A DNA stretch of 64,000 nt from Talpa occidentalis. Its lineage: Eukaryota; Chordata; Mammalia; Eulipotyphla; Talpidae. The notes below the pieces were generated by a model. The model did no database searches. It was not told where the DNA came from and worked only from the letters and a program-made list of their open reading frames with translations. This document shows positions 43,831-57,030 of the stretch, one piece after another (within the stretch, counting starts at the first letter, position 1; each line of letters begins with the position of its first letter). Made by a program: the position numbers and the translations under genes. Where the stretch lies: positions 42,148,329-42,212,328 of the forward strand of contig NW_023601212.1 in assembly GCF_014898055.3 (NCBI RefSeq), given 5' to 3'.

Positions 43831-46800
43831 GAGTCAGCTGATCAAAATAGCAGTGAAGAGACACGAGGATTAAGTTCTCCCATAAAAACAACTGATAGGG
43901 AGAAAAAATGGCAAGTTTCCTGTGACGACACAGACACATTAGATAAACTGGATGACACTGGCATTTTCCCCAAAGAGGAAAGTTGGAACAACAGGGGATG
44001 GGAAGAGAGAAAATCATCAGAACCCTTCTACCCTCCCCCACCTATAAAGCCAGTCCACTTCAGCCAGCAGAAAGGGGGGAAAAAAGCTGGAGACCAGTCA
44101 CGGAAGAGAAGCTTGAGACATCTGGATTGTGAATCCTGAGACATCTGGACAAGGGCACGTGGGCAAACAGAGTCTGGGACAGGCACAGCGTGGTGTGCGA
44201 GCCCCTTTGTTGTGGTGCGTCCCTCCCCTCACCTCTCCTGGGGACTGGCGAGACCTTTTTTTATTTGTTTTAACTGCTTTACCAGTGGGAAAAACATCAG
44301 GAGGAGCCTCATAGGGCTAGTCCCTACATCGAGGGACTCCTGGTACCCCAAGCCCTCATTAGAAGGTGTCCTCAGGAGCCTCATCACCCACCCAGCTACC
44401 TCATGGGCCCTGAAAGAGTGCTGATCCTCCCACACTCACTGCTGCAGTTCATTCGATGCCATTTTTGTTCTGCTGTCTTCCATTTCTTTCTTATTCCTTC
44501 TGTCAAAACATCACAAGGGAGATAGAGAGCCCTGGGAAGACTATTCTACTCAGCTCTAACATGATCTCCATGGGACCAGACTAAAACAGCAACAACTAAT
44601 TCACGGGAATCCACCAGAGTCCTGCGAAGCAATTCTCCCCCCATCTTTTTGTGTGTTTATTTATTGATCAGTTGTTTGTTGTTCCTTCCTGTCTTTCCTA
44701 GTTCTGTTTTGATTCTTCTACTTTTCTTCACTATCCTCTCTAGCATTATCATCACTACTTTCTCTTCTCTCTCCATCACATTCCCTCATCACTCTCCTCC
44801 TCTATGTTCATCCCCTTATATAGCCCTTGCTTTTTATTCTCAACTTCATTCCTTTTACATTGCCGTGTCATTCTCCTTCCTCTTATCCTTTATTTCACTC
44901 CTTATTCTCTTACAACCCCAGTATTCTTCTGAGACATGCCTAGAGGGACCTAGCAATTCAACAGAGACATATGTCCAAAACAGCCTGCAGGCACCTCCCA
45001 GTGGACTTGGCCTCAGTGTGTTTTTGGAGGCACAGACCTCCACACAAGGATCTTTAAAAAAAAAAAAAGAAAGATTTATTTATTTATTTTATACAAGAAC
45101 TGGGGTACAGGTCAGAAGCACGGGAGGGTGAGAGAATTCACCAGAGTCAGAGCAGGGAGCAGAACAGGCAGACAGGGGTGAAGGCACTGCTGAGGGGAGC
45201 AGCGGGCGAGGCAGGAGAGGTCTGCTGCGCCATGTGGGGTTCTCCCTGGCTAGTGGGGAATCGAACCCATGCTGCAGAGGCTGCAGACAGCTTCTCAGTG
45301 CGTCGCTCAACCACTGTGCCACAAGGGTGGCCCCACATGAGACTCTTGACTGAGTCATTGGATCCCATCCCACACAGTGGAGGAGGGAAGAAAAGCAGGT
45401 GCTCCTGGAGCAAAGCATATCTCAGAACAACATCTACCATAACAGAGGAGTGTCCAGACGTGTACCCAGCCACAGCACCAGGCAGATAAATCCACACCTT
45501 AGCAAGAGAAATCAGAAGTCATGCCCACCAGCACCAGTGGTACAGGGGCACTAAGAACAGAGCAAAGGTGAAGGCTAACAATGGGAAGAAAGAAAAATAC
45601 ATATGATCAATCAAGCCCTTCTGGGAACAATATACCACAGAAAGAAAGTCAACCTCCAGAAATCCAATGATACGGACACAGAAGAATATCTCCACCTAAT
45701 AGACAAAGAATTTAAAAAGGCCATAAAGAAAACAATCAAAGAGTGAGGAGAAAATGCAGAAAGAGATATGAATATAATCAATGAGCTGAGGAAGAAAGTG
45801 AAGGAACTGGAGGATACCCAGGGACAACTGGAGGAGCTTAGAATTCTGGGAAAAGCCATGAAAATAGAACAGAAGAATGAATCAGTACTCTTGAAGATAC
45901 ATATATAAAAAGAACCAAAAAAAAAAAAGAAAAGGGAAGAGAAGTACAAAAGAAAAAGAATGAAAAAATACTTCGAGAACTATCTGACACCATAAGGAAA
46001 GGAAATAAAAGAGTCATAGGTATCCCAGAAGGGGAGGAGAGAGATCAAGGAACTGAGAAACTATTAAAGGAGATAATTGAAGAGAACTTTCCAAGCATGA
46101 AGAAGATGAAAATAGACACACAGGAAGCTAGAAGAACACCAAATTACCACAGTGAAAAGAGAACTACAGCAAGACACATGACAGTAAAGTATCCAAATGT
46201 CCAAGATAAGGAAAAAATAATGAAACTGAGGAGGGTGAAGAAAGAGATAACCTATAAAGGAAATCCACTCAGGCTGACATTAGACTTCTCCAAGGAAACA
46301 CTAAGGGCAAGAAGAGAATGGAGGAATATATTTAACAGACTCCAGCTCAACAAATTCTAACCAAGAATGCTCTACCCTGTAAAGCTCCCCTACCTCTATG
46401 ATGGAAAAATAAAAACCTTCTCAGACAAAAAAAATCTCCAGAAATTCATTACTACTAACCCCCACTCCAAAAAATATTACAAGAACCCTAGAGCTAAAAC
46501 CAACAGGGGACTGAATAGGAAGAATAGAGCAAGGTAAGGAATAGAATCACCAAAAGGCAAACAAAATGGCAAATATGGATGCCAGTATATCAATATTAAC
46601 TCTACATGTAAATAAATTAAAGTCATTAATAAAAAGACAGAGTAGCAGGCTGGATGAAAACAGAACCCAACATTTTCCTGTGTACAGGTTACATATTTAA
46701 CTACAAAAGATAAACATAGACTGAAATGAAAAGGATTGGAAACAATCCTACAGGCAAATAGACCAAAAAAGAAGGCAGGAACAGCTATACTTATATCAGA

Positions 46801-48212
46801 TAAAATAGACTTTAAACTAAAACTGGTAAAAAGAGACATAGATGGTCACTACATTATGATTAAGGGAACAATACATCAAGAAGACATAACACTCATCAAC
46901 ATATACTGCCCAAATGAAGGAGCACCAAAATATATCAGACAATCATTATCATCTTTGAAAATAGACATTAGAGAAAATACATATATAGTAGGAAACTTCT
47001 ACACACGACTCTCACCAATGAATAGATCAACAAGACAAAAAATAAGCAAGGACACTAGAGCTCTAAACAAGGACCTAAACCTTATGGGTTTAACAGACAT
47101 CTATAGAACTCTGTAGCCAAAAAATCTGAGTACATATTTTTCTCAAGTGCACAGGGATCATTCTCCAGAAGTGATCACATTCTGGGACACAAGACAAACA
47201 TCAAAAGATAATACTAAGATTGAAATCATACCAACTATCTTCTCTGACCATAAAGGCTTCAAACTAGAAATAAACCATGAAAAGAAAGCAAGTAACACAC
47301 CTACTTCGTGGAGATTGAACCCAAGCTACTGGAAGATCACTGGATCAATGAGGAGGTCAAAGAAAAAATTAAAAAAATACCTTGAGATGAATGAAAATGA
47401 GGACACAACTCTCTAGAACATATGGAACACAGCAAAATCAGTTATAAGAGGAAAATATATAGTAATACAGATGCACATCAAGAAACAAGAAAGAACTCAA
47501 ACAACCTAATACCCCACCATAAAGAGCTGGAAAAAGAACAAAAAAATCCCCAAAGCCAGTAGAATAAAGAAAATAATAAAAATCAAAGCAGAAATAGAAG
47601 TTAGCAAAACACAATCAAAATGATCAATGAAACCAAAAGTGCATTATTTGAATAAATAAACAAAATAGACAAACCTCTACCAAGCTCACAAAAAAAAAAA
47701 TGGGAGCAAGCACAAATAAATAGGATCATAAACGAAGGAGGAGAAATTACAACAGATACAACAGAAATCAAAAGCATAATCACAGAGATTACTATGAACA
47801 GTTTATATGCAAACAAATTCAACAATCTAGAAGAGAGGAACAGTTCCTACAATTTTACAATCTTCTAAAGCTAGATAAAGAAAAAAATAGAACACCTAAA
47901 CCCACCAATCACAAGCACTGAAATTGAAACAGTAATCAAAACCCTCCCCCCAAAAACAAAAACTCAGGCATGGGTGGCTTAAATGAATTCCACCAAATGT
48001 CCAGAAATGAAGTAGTGCCTATCCTAACAAACTCTTTCAAAAAATTGAGAAGGAAGGGATACTACCAAATATGTTTTATGAAGCCAACCTTACAAAATAC
48101 CAAGATCAAACAAGGACAACACAAAAAAGAAAACCACAGGCCAATCTCTCTAATGAACACTGATGCAAAAATCTTCAATAAAATCCTAGCCAAATGAATC
48201 CAACAATGCATC
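43831..48212 (+). mobile_element. L1 C 5' part, copy 2
   Basis: Equivalent of 21893-26264 with the same decay. Several A-runs are one or two bases longer than in copy 1. As a result, 46736-47116 stays open for 126 codons where copy 1 stops after 102. Confidence 0.8.
45070..45333 (-). mobile_element. tRNA-derived SINE, minus strand, copy 2
   Basis: Equivalent of 23130-23393. No difference seen. Confidence 0.85.
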
Positions 48213-48224
48213 AAAATGTATACA

Positions 48225-51200
48225 GATTAACCGGGGGCGGATCAACATGGCAGTGAGGAAACGCTGCGAGTAAGATCTCCCATTAAAAAAAAGTTAATAG
48301 GGAGGAAAAGCAGCAGGTCCCAGTGAGAACTGGGACACAGAAGATAAAGGGACAACTCCAGCAAACTACCTGAAGAAGAAAGTTGCCATAAAAGAGGATT
48401 AGAAGGGAGGAAAGCTCAGAACCCCGCTACCCTCCCCACCCACAAAGTCGGCACTCTCCGACCAACAGGAAAGAGTAAAAAACAAAAAAACTAAAACAAC
48501 CAACAAGAACAAACTACGCATCAAGCAGGACTTGAATGGAATGGAACTATTTCAGCCACCACACCCCCTGAACTGGAGCTGTGGAGAACCCTGCAGGATT
48601 CACTGCGGAGGTGAGCGAATGGCTCCAGGCGCCATTAGAGAAAAACAAAGACTCCCAGAGACCTACACACAGCCCCAGGCCAGCCAGTAAGCTTGTGTGG
48701 AAAAGCAGCAAGCTTGAAAAGCAAACGCGGAACGCGGCTGCCCAGGTCCCCGCGCCTGCAACCTAGGCTTGCGGGGAGATGCACGGGGGCCCTCACTGAG
48801 GTGGATGTCCCTCCCTGAGTAATCAGAAACCAGGCGCCCAGACATGGGAGCGGGGTGCAAAAGGCACCATTTCTGCGGACACTGAGCTGGGCTACAGCCC
48901 GTGTCCTGGACCTGAGGGCTTTGGAACTGAGACCCAGGGCACAAAATTCGGGGCATGGGTTCCGCACGACTGTGGGGCACAAGGCAGACACAGCACCCCA
49001 AAGCCGTTGAGTCTTTCCCCACCACTCCCACTCTGTTCCCCTGTTCCACAGTGTAAAAAAAAAAAAAAAAACAGCTCCCCAAGGACACTAGGCAAGATCT
49101 CTGGCGCCACCTAGTGACCAGAAAAAAAATCACCAACACCCCATAGAATAGGGACCTTTCTTCAGTAAAGACTGCTTGAAACCGTCAGAAGGCTCCAAGA
49201 GGAGCCAGAGGTGAGCTGGGAAGTTCACCCATGCCAGGCCTCTTCAGGTCAGCAGTCCGAACCCAGAGGGGGAGGGGGCACCCATGGCCAGGGAAGACCG
49301 GTTGCGTGGAAGAGTGTGCCTGTCTCCGAATTGCCATTTTAGAATAGGGACCTTTCTTCAGTAGACTGCTTGAATCTGGCAGAAGACTCCCCCTGGAGCC
49401 AGAGGGAAAAGGATCCCTGCACAGTCAGAGTGAGCTGAAGGCCCCCAGAAGCCTGGTCCCACCTGGCAGTAAGTCAGAGCCCAGAGGAGGATCCAGAGAT
49501 TTGGAACCCAGAGTGCAATCCAGCTGCCACACATGCAGGGAAGTCTGTGGGAATTTAAGTCGCACATTTGTAACTAAACACAGAAGGAGGAGAGATTCTC
49601 TGACAGTGACAAAACAGAAAAGGAAAGAGAAGTAAGAAGGAAAAAGACCAAAGAAAAACTTCGGGAACTATCTGACTCCATGAGGAAAGGAAATATAAGA
49701 GTTATAGGAATCCCAGAAGGAGAGGAGAGAGATGTAGGAACAGAGAAAATATTCAAGGAAATAATTGAAGAGAACTTCCCAAATGTGAAGAAGGAGCTGA
49801 AAATTGATATATAAGAAGCAAGAAGAACACCAAACTTCCATGATGAAAGGAAAAATACAGCAAGACACATAATAGTAAAGCTCCCAAGATTCCAAGACAA
49901 GGAAAAAATAATGAAGCTGACAAGAGGGAAGAAACAGATTGGTTTTAAAAGGAAAACCAATCAGACTGACATCAGACTTCTCCAAAGAAACACTACAGGC
50001 AAGGAGAGTGGAGGGACATAGTCAACAGACTCCAAGAAAACAGATGCCAACCAAGAGTACTCTATCCCGCAAAGCTCACGTTCCTCTATGAAGAAAGAAT
50101 AAGGACCTTCCGAGACAAACAGAAACTCCGGAATTTCATTATGACTAAACCCCCACTCCAAAAACTACTACAAAGAATCCTAAAGCCAGAACCTCAGAGG
50201 GAAGAATAACAATGAAAGAAGGCCAAAAAAAGTTATAAAAAGAATAAATAAATAAAATCAAAGGAAAGACAAACACAATGGCAAATACAAATGCTAACAT
50301 ATCAATATTAACTCTAAATGTAAATGGACTACACTCTTCAATTAAAAGACACAGAGTCGCAAGCTGGATCAAGAAACAAAACCCAACCTTTTGCTGTCTC
50401 CAGGAAACACATTTAGCTACAAAAGATAAAAATAGACTCAAAATTAAAGGATGGAAAACAATCCTACAAGCAAATGGACCAAAAAAGAAAGCAGGAACAG
50501 CTATACTTATATCAGATAAAACAGATTTCAAACTCAAAAGGGTAAAAAGAGACCCCAATGGTCACTACATTATGATCAAGGGCACAATACTTCAAGAAGA
50601 AATAACAATCATTAACATATATTCACCAAACGAAGGAGCACCAAAATATATCAGACAACTATTATCATCTTTGAAAACAGACATTAGAGATAACACATAC
50701 GAGGTGGGAGACTTCAATATACCACTATCAACAATGGATAGGTCAATGAGACAAAAATAAGTAAAGACACTAAAGCTCTAAATAAGGATCTAGAGTGTTT
50801 GGGCTTAACAGACATCTATAGAACATTAAACACAAAAAAAATCTGAGTACACATTTTTCTCAAGCACACACTGATCATTCTCCAGGATCGATCACATACC
50901 GGGACCCAAGAAAAACATCAACAGATTCACCAAGATTGAAATCATACCAACCATCTTTTCTGACCATGCAGGCATCAAACTAGAAATAAACCATAAACAG
51001 AAGGCAAGGAAATCTCCTACCTCATGGAGATTAAAAACCACACTACTGGAAGACCACTGGACTAATGAGGAGATCAAAGAAGAAATTAAAAAATTCTTTG
51101 AATTGAATGACAAGGAGGACACCAATTTCCTAAATGTATGGGATGCAGCAAAAGCAGTAATAAGAGCAAAATATATAGCAATAGAGGCGCATATCAAGAA

Positions 51201-54200
51201 ACAAGAAAGAACTCAAAGAAACAACCTAATCTCGAAGCTCAAAGATCTAGAAAAAGAACAACAACAACAAAAAAAAACCAAAATCAGTAGGAGAAAAGAA
51301 ATAATAAAAACCAAAGCAGAAATAAATGAAATTGAAACTAAAAACCAATCCAAATGATCAATGAAACCAAGAGCTGGTTCTTTGAAAAAATCAATAAAAT
51401 AGACAAACCGCTAGCCAGGCTCACAAAGGAAAAAAGGAAGAAAGCACAAATAAACAGGATCATAAATGAAAGAGGAAAAATCACAACAGACACAGCAGAA
51501 CTCAAAAGAATAATCAGAAACTACTATGAACAGTTATATGGAAACAAGTTCAACAATCTAGAGGAGATGGACATATTCCTACAACTCTACAATCACCCAA
51601 AGCTAGATAAAGAAGAAATAGAACACCTAAACAGACCAATTACAAGCAGCAAAATTGAAATGGTAATCAAAAACCTCCCCAAAAACAAAAGCCCAGGACC
51701 TGATGGATTACAAATGAATTCTACCAAATTCAGAAATGAATTTGTGCCTAACCTTCACAAACTCTTCAAAAAAATTGAGAAGAAAGGGATAATACCAAAC
51801 ATGTTCTATGAAGCCAACATTACACTTATACCAAAACCAAACAAGGACAACACAAAAAAAGAAAACTACAGGCCAATCTCCCTAATGAACACTGATGCAA
51901 AAATCCTCAATAAAATTTTAGCTATCAGAATCCAACAATGTATCCATAAGAAATTCACCATGACCAAGTAGGATTCATTCCAGGAACACAAGGATGGTTC
52001 AACATCTGAAAATCAATCGTTATCCAACACATCAACAAAAAGAAACATAAAAACCAGATGATGATATCAATAGATGCCGAGAAAACTTTCAACAAAGTGC
52101 AACATCCATTCATGATAAAAGCCCTTGAAATTCTTGGGATACAAGGAACGTACCTCAACATCATAAAGGCCATATATGACAAGCCAACAGCCAGTATCAT
52201 TATCAATGGCAAAAAGCTGAAAGCATTCCCATTAAGATCTGGGACAAGACAAGGATATCCACTCTCACCACTGCTTTTCAATATAATACTGGGAGTCCTA
52301 GCCAGAGCAATAAGATAAGAGAAAGACATACAAGGAATCCAAATAGGGAAAGAAGAAGTCAAAATATCACTATTTGCAGATGATATGATAATATACATAG
52401 AGCACCCCAAAAAACTGCACAGAAAAACTAATTCAACTCATCAATCATTTCAGTAAAGTGGCAGGATACAAAATCAACACGCAAAAATCAGTAGCCTTCC
52501 TATACACCAACAATAAATCTGAAGAAGAAGAAATATAAAAAAACCCTTTTACTATCGAAACAAAAAAAATCAAATCCTTGGGAATAACTCTAACAAAAGA
52601 GGTAAAGGACCTATACAAAGAAAACTATAAAACACTGTTAAAAGAAATAGAAGAAGACACAAAGCAATGGAAAGACATCCCCTGCTCATGGATTGGAAGA
52701 ATAAACATTATTAAAATGGCCATCCTACCAAAAGCAATACACAGATTCAATGCTATTCCAATCAAAATTTCAATGTCATTCTTCAAAGAACAGAGCAATT
52801 ATTGATGAAATTTATATGGAACCACAAAAAACCCCGAATAGCCAAAGCTCTCCTGAAAAAAAAAGGAGGGAAAGGAGGGATCACACTCCAGACTTCAAAC
52901 TTTACTACAAAGCCATAATCATCAAAACTGCATGGTACTGGAACTAGAACAGACACACAGACCAATGGAATCAAATAGAAAATCCAGAAATAAACCCACA
53001 GATTTATGGTCAACTAATCTTTGACAAAGGAGCAACGAATATGCATTGGAGCAAAGAAAGTTTGTTCAATAAATGGTGCTGGGAAAACTGGGTAGCTACA
53101 TGCAAAAGAATGAAGCTTGACTACTACCTAACACCATGCACAAAAACCAACTCAAAATGGATTAAAGAACTAGACATAAGTCCTGAAACCATAAAATACA
53201 TAGAAGGAAATATAGGTAAAACACTACATGATATGCACATCAAAGACATCTTTACAGACACATCACCCAAAGCTTGATAGTGAAGGCAAAGATAAACAGC
53301 TGGGACTACATCAAATTAAAGAGCTTCTGCGCAGCAAAAGAGACAATAAACAAAACAAAGAGTAACCCCAACTGGGAGAACATTTTGCACACAACACTAA
53401 TTATAAAGGACTGATCACAAACATCTACAAAGAGCTGATGAGACTCAACAAAAACAAAGAAAATAATCCAGTCTAAAAATGGGCAGAAGAGCTAAAAAAA
53501 GAAATTTCTCTGAAGAGGAAATGCAAATGGCCTACAGGCATATGGAAAAATGTTCAACATCACTTGTAATCAGGGAAATGCAAATCAAAACTACAATGAG
53601 ATACCATTTCACAGAAGTGAGAATGGCACATAAAAAAACTAGCAACAACAAATGTTGGCGAGGTTCTGGAGCAAAAGGAGCTCTCCTGCACTGTTGGTGG
53701 GAGTGCAAACTGGTCCAACCACTATGTAGAGCTGTGTGGAGATTTCTGGACCTACTAAACATAGAGCTTCCATATGATCCAGCAATTCCACTCCTAGGTA
53801 TTTACCCAGAGGACACAGAAACATCAATTCCAAAGAGCACCTGCACCCCTATGTTTATAGCTGCACTGTTTACAATAGCTAAGCTTTGGAAACAACCCAA
53901 ATGCCCAAAAATAGATGACTGGATGTAGATGTGGTACATATACACCATGGAATATTACTCAGCATTCAAAAAAGATAAACACATGCAATTTGCAGCAACA
54001 TGGATGGCGCTGGAAGGGATCATGCTCAGTGAAATAAGCCAGAAAGAAAAAGAAAAATACCGGATGGTCTCACTCATAGTAGGAATCTAGAAAATTTAAA
54101 TAAGGGACCAGGAAAAAGAATAACTATAAGAATGAAAATATCAAAATCAACAAATAACTATGAACAAGAGACACTCTATGGGAGGTGGGGGGCAGGGAAA

Positions 54201-54310
54201 GGAGGGCTTGAAGTAAAACTAAGGGGGTTGTAATTGTATGGGGAATATAAAAATAAAATTAAATTAAAATAAATAAATAAATAAAAATAAAGTATTAACC
54301 ACTGTCAAAA
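48225..54310 (+). mobile_element. L1 'D', copy 2
   Basis: Equivalent of 26278-32357, with target duplications aaaatgtataca at 48213-48224 and 54311-54322. The same ORF1 deletion, the same ORF1 stop and the same early ORF2 frameshift are present, so those are real features of the element. Several extra indels in copy 1 (near 30415-30770, 31085 and 32020) are absent here. This is probably the better consensus for its 3' half. Confidence 0.9.
50278..54090 (+). pseudogene. L1 D ORF2 remnant, copy 2
   Basis: Endonuclease part at 50278-50760 and RT parts at 51354-51971 and 52058-52318. The FADD box near 52370 is in better frame than in copy 1. 52578-52805 carries the [18 protein letters not shown] block, and the C-terminal domain is at 53479-53928. 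It is interrupted at the same A-run after codon 160. Confidence 0.85.
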
Positions 54311-55926
54311 AAAATGTATACACCTGAGGCAGAAAGCATACATTGTACAAGAATGATGTTTTATATATATATATAATTTAAAACTTTTTTTTTTAATATA
54401 ACTCATCATGACCAAGTAGGATTTGTCCAGGGATACATGGATTTTTTCAGCATCCGAAAATCAACTAATGTAATCCAATATATCAACAAAAAGAAAAATA
54501 CAAACCATATGATCATATTAATAGAAGCTGTGAAAGCATTCAAGAAAGCTAAACATCCATTTATGATAAAGTCCCTCAAAATTCTTAGGATAGAAGGAAC
54601 ATACTTTAACATAATGAAGGCCATATAAAACAGAGCCCATAGCCAACATTATTCTCAATGGTGAAAAGCTGAAAGCCTTTCCCTGGAGAATTGGAACAAG
54701 ACAAGGATGTCCACTCTCACCACTGCTTTTATATACAATGCTGGAAGTCCTAGCCAGAGCAATAAGAAAAGAGAAAGACATTTAAGGAATCCAAATAGGG
54801 AAAGAAAAAGTAAAACTATTACTATATGCAGATGATATGAAAATATACACAGAGTACCCAAAAAACTCCACAGGAAAACTACTCAAAATAATCAACCAGT
54901 TTAGTAAAGTAGCAGGATACAAAATGAACACACAAAAATCAGTAGCATTCCTAAATACAATCAGTCTGAAGAAGAAGAAATCAAGAAAACCATCCCTTCT
55001 ATAGTTGAAACAAAAAAATCAATGCTTGGGAATAAATGTAACAAAAATGTTGATGGGCCTATATAAAGAAAATTATAAAGCATTGTTAAAAGAAATAGAA
55101 AAATACACAAAGAAATGGAAAGATAGCCCCTACTCATGGATTGGAAGAATTAACATTATCAAAATGGCCATCGACCAAGAGCAATTTACAGATTCAATGC
55201 TGTTTCAACAAAAATGTCAATTACATTCTTCAAAGAAATAGAACAAATAATGATGAAATTCATATGGAGTCATCAAATACCTTGAATAGCAAAAGTTTTC
55301 CTGACTAAAAAGAAGAGGAATGGATGTATCATGTGCCCAGATTTCAAACTATACTACAAAGCCATAATAATCAAAACAGTGTGGTACTGGAACAAAAACA
55401 GACACACAGACAAATAGAATTGAATAGAAAACCCAGAAATAAACTCACAGACTTATGGACAACTAATCTTTGACAAAAGTGCAAAGAATATGCAATTGAA
55501 CAAAGACAGTTTGTTCAATAAATGGTTCTGCAAAAACTGGACCACCACATGCAAAAGAATGAAGCTAGACTACTACCTCACACCATGCACAAAAACAACT
55601 CAAAATGGATTAAAGAATTAGGCATAAGACCTGAAAGCATAAAATATATAGAAGAAAATATAGGCAAAACACCACATGACATATATCTCGGGAACATTTT
55701 TAAAGACACATCACCAACTGCAAAGAAAGTGAAGGAAAAGATAAACAGCTGGGACTAAATCAAATTAAAGAGCTTCTGTACAACAAAAGAAACATCAGCC
55801 AAAACAAAGAGACACCCCACTTTTTCTGATTGGCAGAAATTTTTGCATAAAATACTATTGTTAAGGGACTGATCACAAAGATCTACAGAGAGCTGAGGAG
55901 ACGCAACAAAAACAAAGTAAACAATC

Positions 55927-56202
55927 TGTTGTATCAGGCAACACTGCAGTGATAAGCAAAAGGAACAAGAGTCTTGGATCAGGATGCTCCCTAAGAGCAG
56001 GATCCAGGCCTCTTTATTGTCAGAGAAGGGTGGGTCAAACTGAACACTGGATTATGGGCTTTAGGGAGGTGAGTATACACCCAACTCCAACCCATGGCTC
56101 TAATCTTATTAACAAGGCATTCCACTGATCAGTCTGTGGGGTACAAGGTACATCAGTATTGAACAGGGCGATCAGCATGCTGCCTTGTGCACTAATCCCA
56201 CA
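55927..56202 (-). mobile_element. Solo LTR, 276 bp, inserted in L1 C
   Basis: Plus-strand ends are TGTTGTATCAGG and AATCCCACA, flanked by the 5-base repeat CAATC (55922-55926 and 56203-56207). Removing it restores L1 ORF2 sequence ('aaacaatc' joined to 'cagacaaaaaatg'). Minus-strand sense is suggested by AATAAA (reverse complement near 56017). A 5-base duplication fits an ERVL-like or some class I LTRs. Confidence 0.8.
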
Positions 56203-56376
56203 CAATCCAGACAAAAAATGAGCAGAAGAACTAAAAAGATACTTCTCCAAAGAGGAAATGCAATGGCCAACAGACATATGAAAAAATGTTCAACATCACT
56301 TGTAAACAGGGAAATGCAAATCAAAACCATAATGAGGTACCACCTTGCACCAGTAAGAATGGCACATATTAAAACA

Positions 56377-57030
56377 ATGGAATATTACTCGGCAATCAAA
56401 AAAGGATAAACTCATGCAATTTGCAGCAACATGGATGAGGCTGGAAGGGCTCATGCTCAGCGAAATAAGCCAGGAAGAAAAAGAAAAATACCAGATGGTC
56501 TCACTCATATTTAGAAAACCTAAATAAGGGAACAGGAAAAAAACCTAATTATAATAAAGTGAAAATCAAAATCAACAAGCAACTATAAACCAGAGACACA
56601 CTACAGTGCGGGGAGGAAGGAGTAGGATCAAAACAAGGGGGGTGGGCCTCCCCAGTGGCACAGCGGTTGAGCGCTGGGTTGCGAAGCTGCCCGCAGCCTC
56701 TGCAGCACCGGTTCCATCCCCAGCCACCAGGTGAGGGTCCCACATGGCGCACAGACCTCTCCTGCCGCCCGCTGCTCCCCTCAGCAGTGTACTTCGGTCC
56801 TTCTGCCTGCTCTGCTCCCCACTCTGGCTCTGGTGAATTCTCTCACCCTCCTGCGCGTCTGACTGTACCCAGTGCTTGTATAAATAAATAAATAAATCTT
56901 AAAAAAAAAAAAACAAACAAGGGGGATGGGAATTGTATGGGGAATATAACCAAAATGAAAATGCATACATTTTACAAAATGAAAAATAATGTAAAAAGTG
57001 AATAAAATAAAAAATAAGAAAAAAAAGAAA
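56377..57030 (+). mobile_element. 5'-truncated L1 nested in L1 C
   Basis: It begins at the ORF2 end ('tggaatattactcgg'), carries a 3' UTR with 'gggaatataacc' and ends in an A-rich tail at about 57030. L1 C then resumes at 'caactagcaataac', exactly where it left off at 56371. A SINE is inserted in its 3' UTR. Confidence 0.8.
56642..56914 (+). mobile_element. tRNA-derived SINE nested in the nested L1
   Basis: It is nearly identical to the SINE at 20336, with target duplication aaacaaggggg at 56631-56641 and 56915-56925. It makes a three-level nest: SINE in L1 in L1 C. Confidence 0.9.

Larger units (their letters stand above)
37633..54394 (+). repeat. Copy 2 of the 16.76-kb near-identical direct duplication
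   Basis: It repeats 15685-32444 in full. It starts at the first base after the gap and ends where L1 B is inserted in copy 1. The first 700 bases show clustered one-base indels relative to copy 1 ('gtctccttgg' to 'gtctcttgg', 'gcggtggctg' to 'gcggtgctg', 'gtgggggag' to 'gtggggag'), as expected at a weakly polished contig end. Confidence 0.97.
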
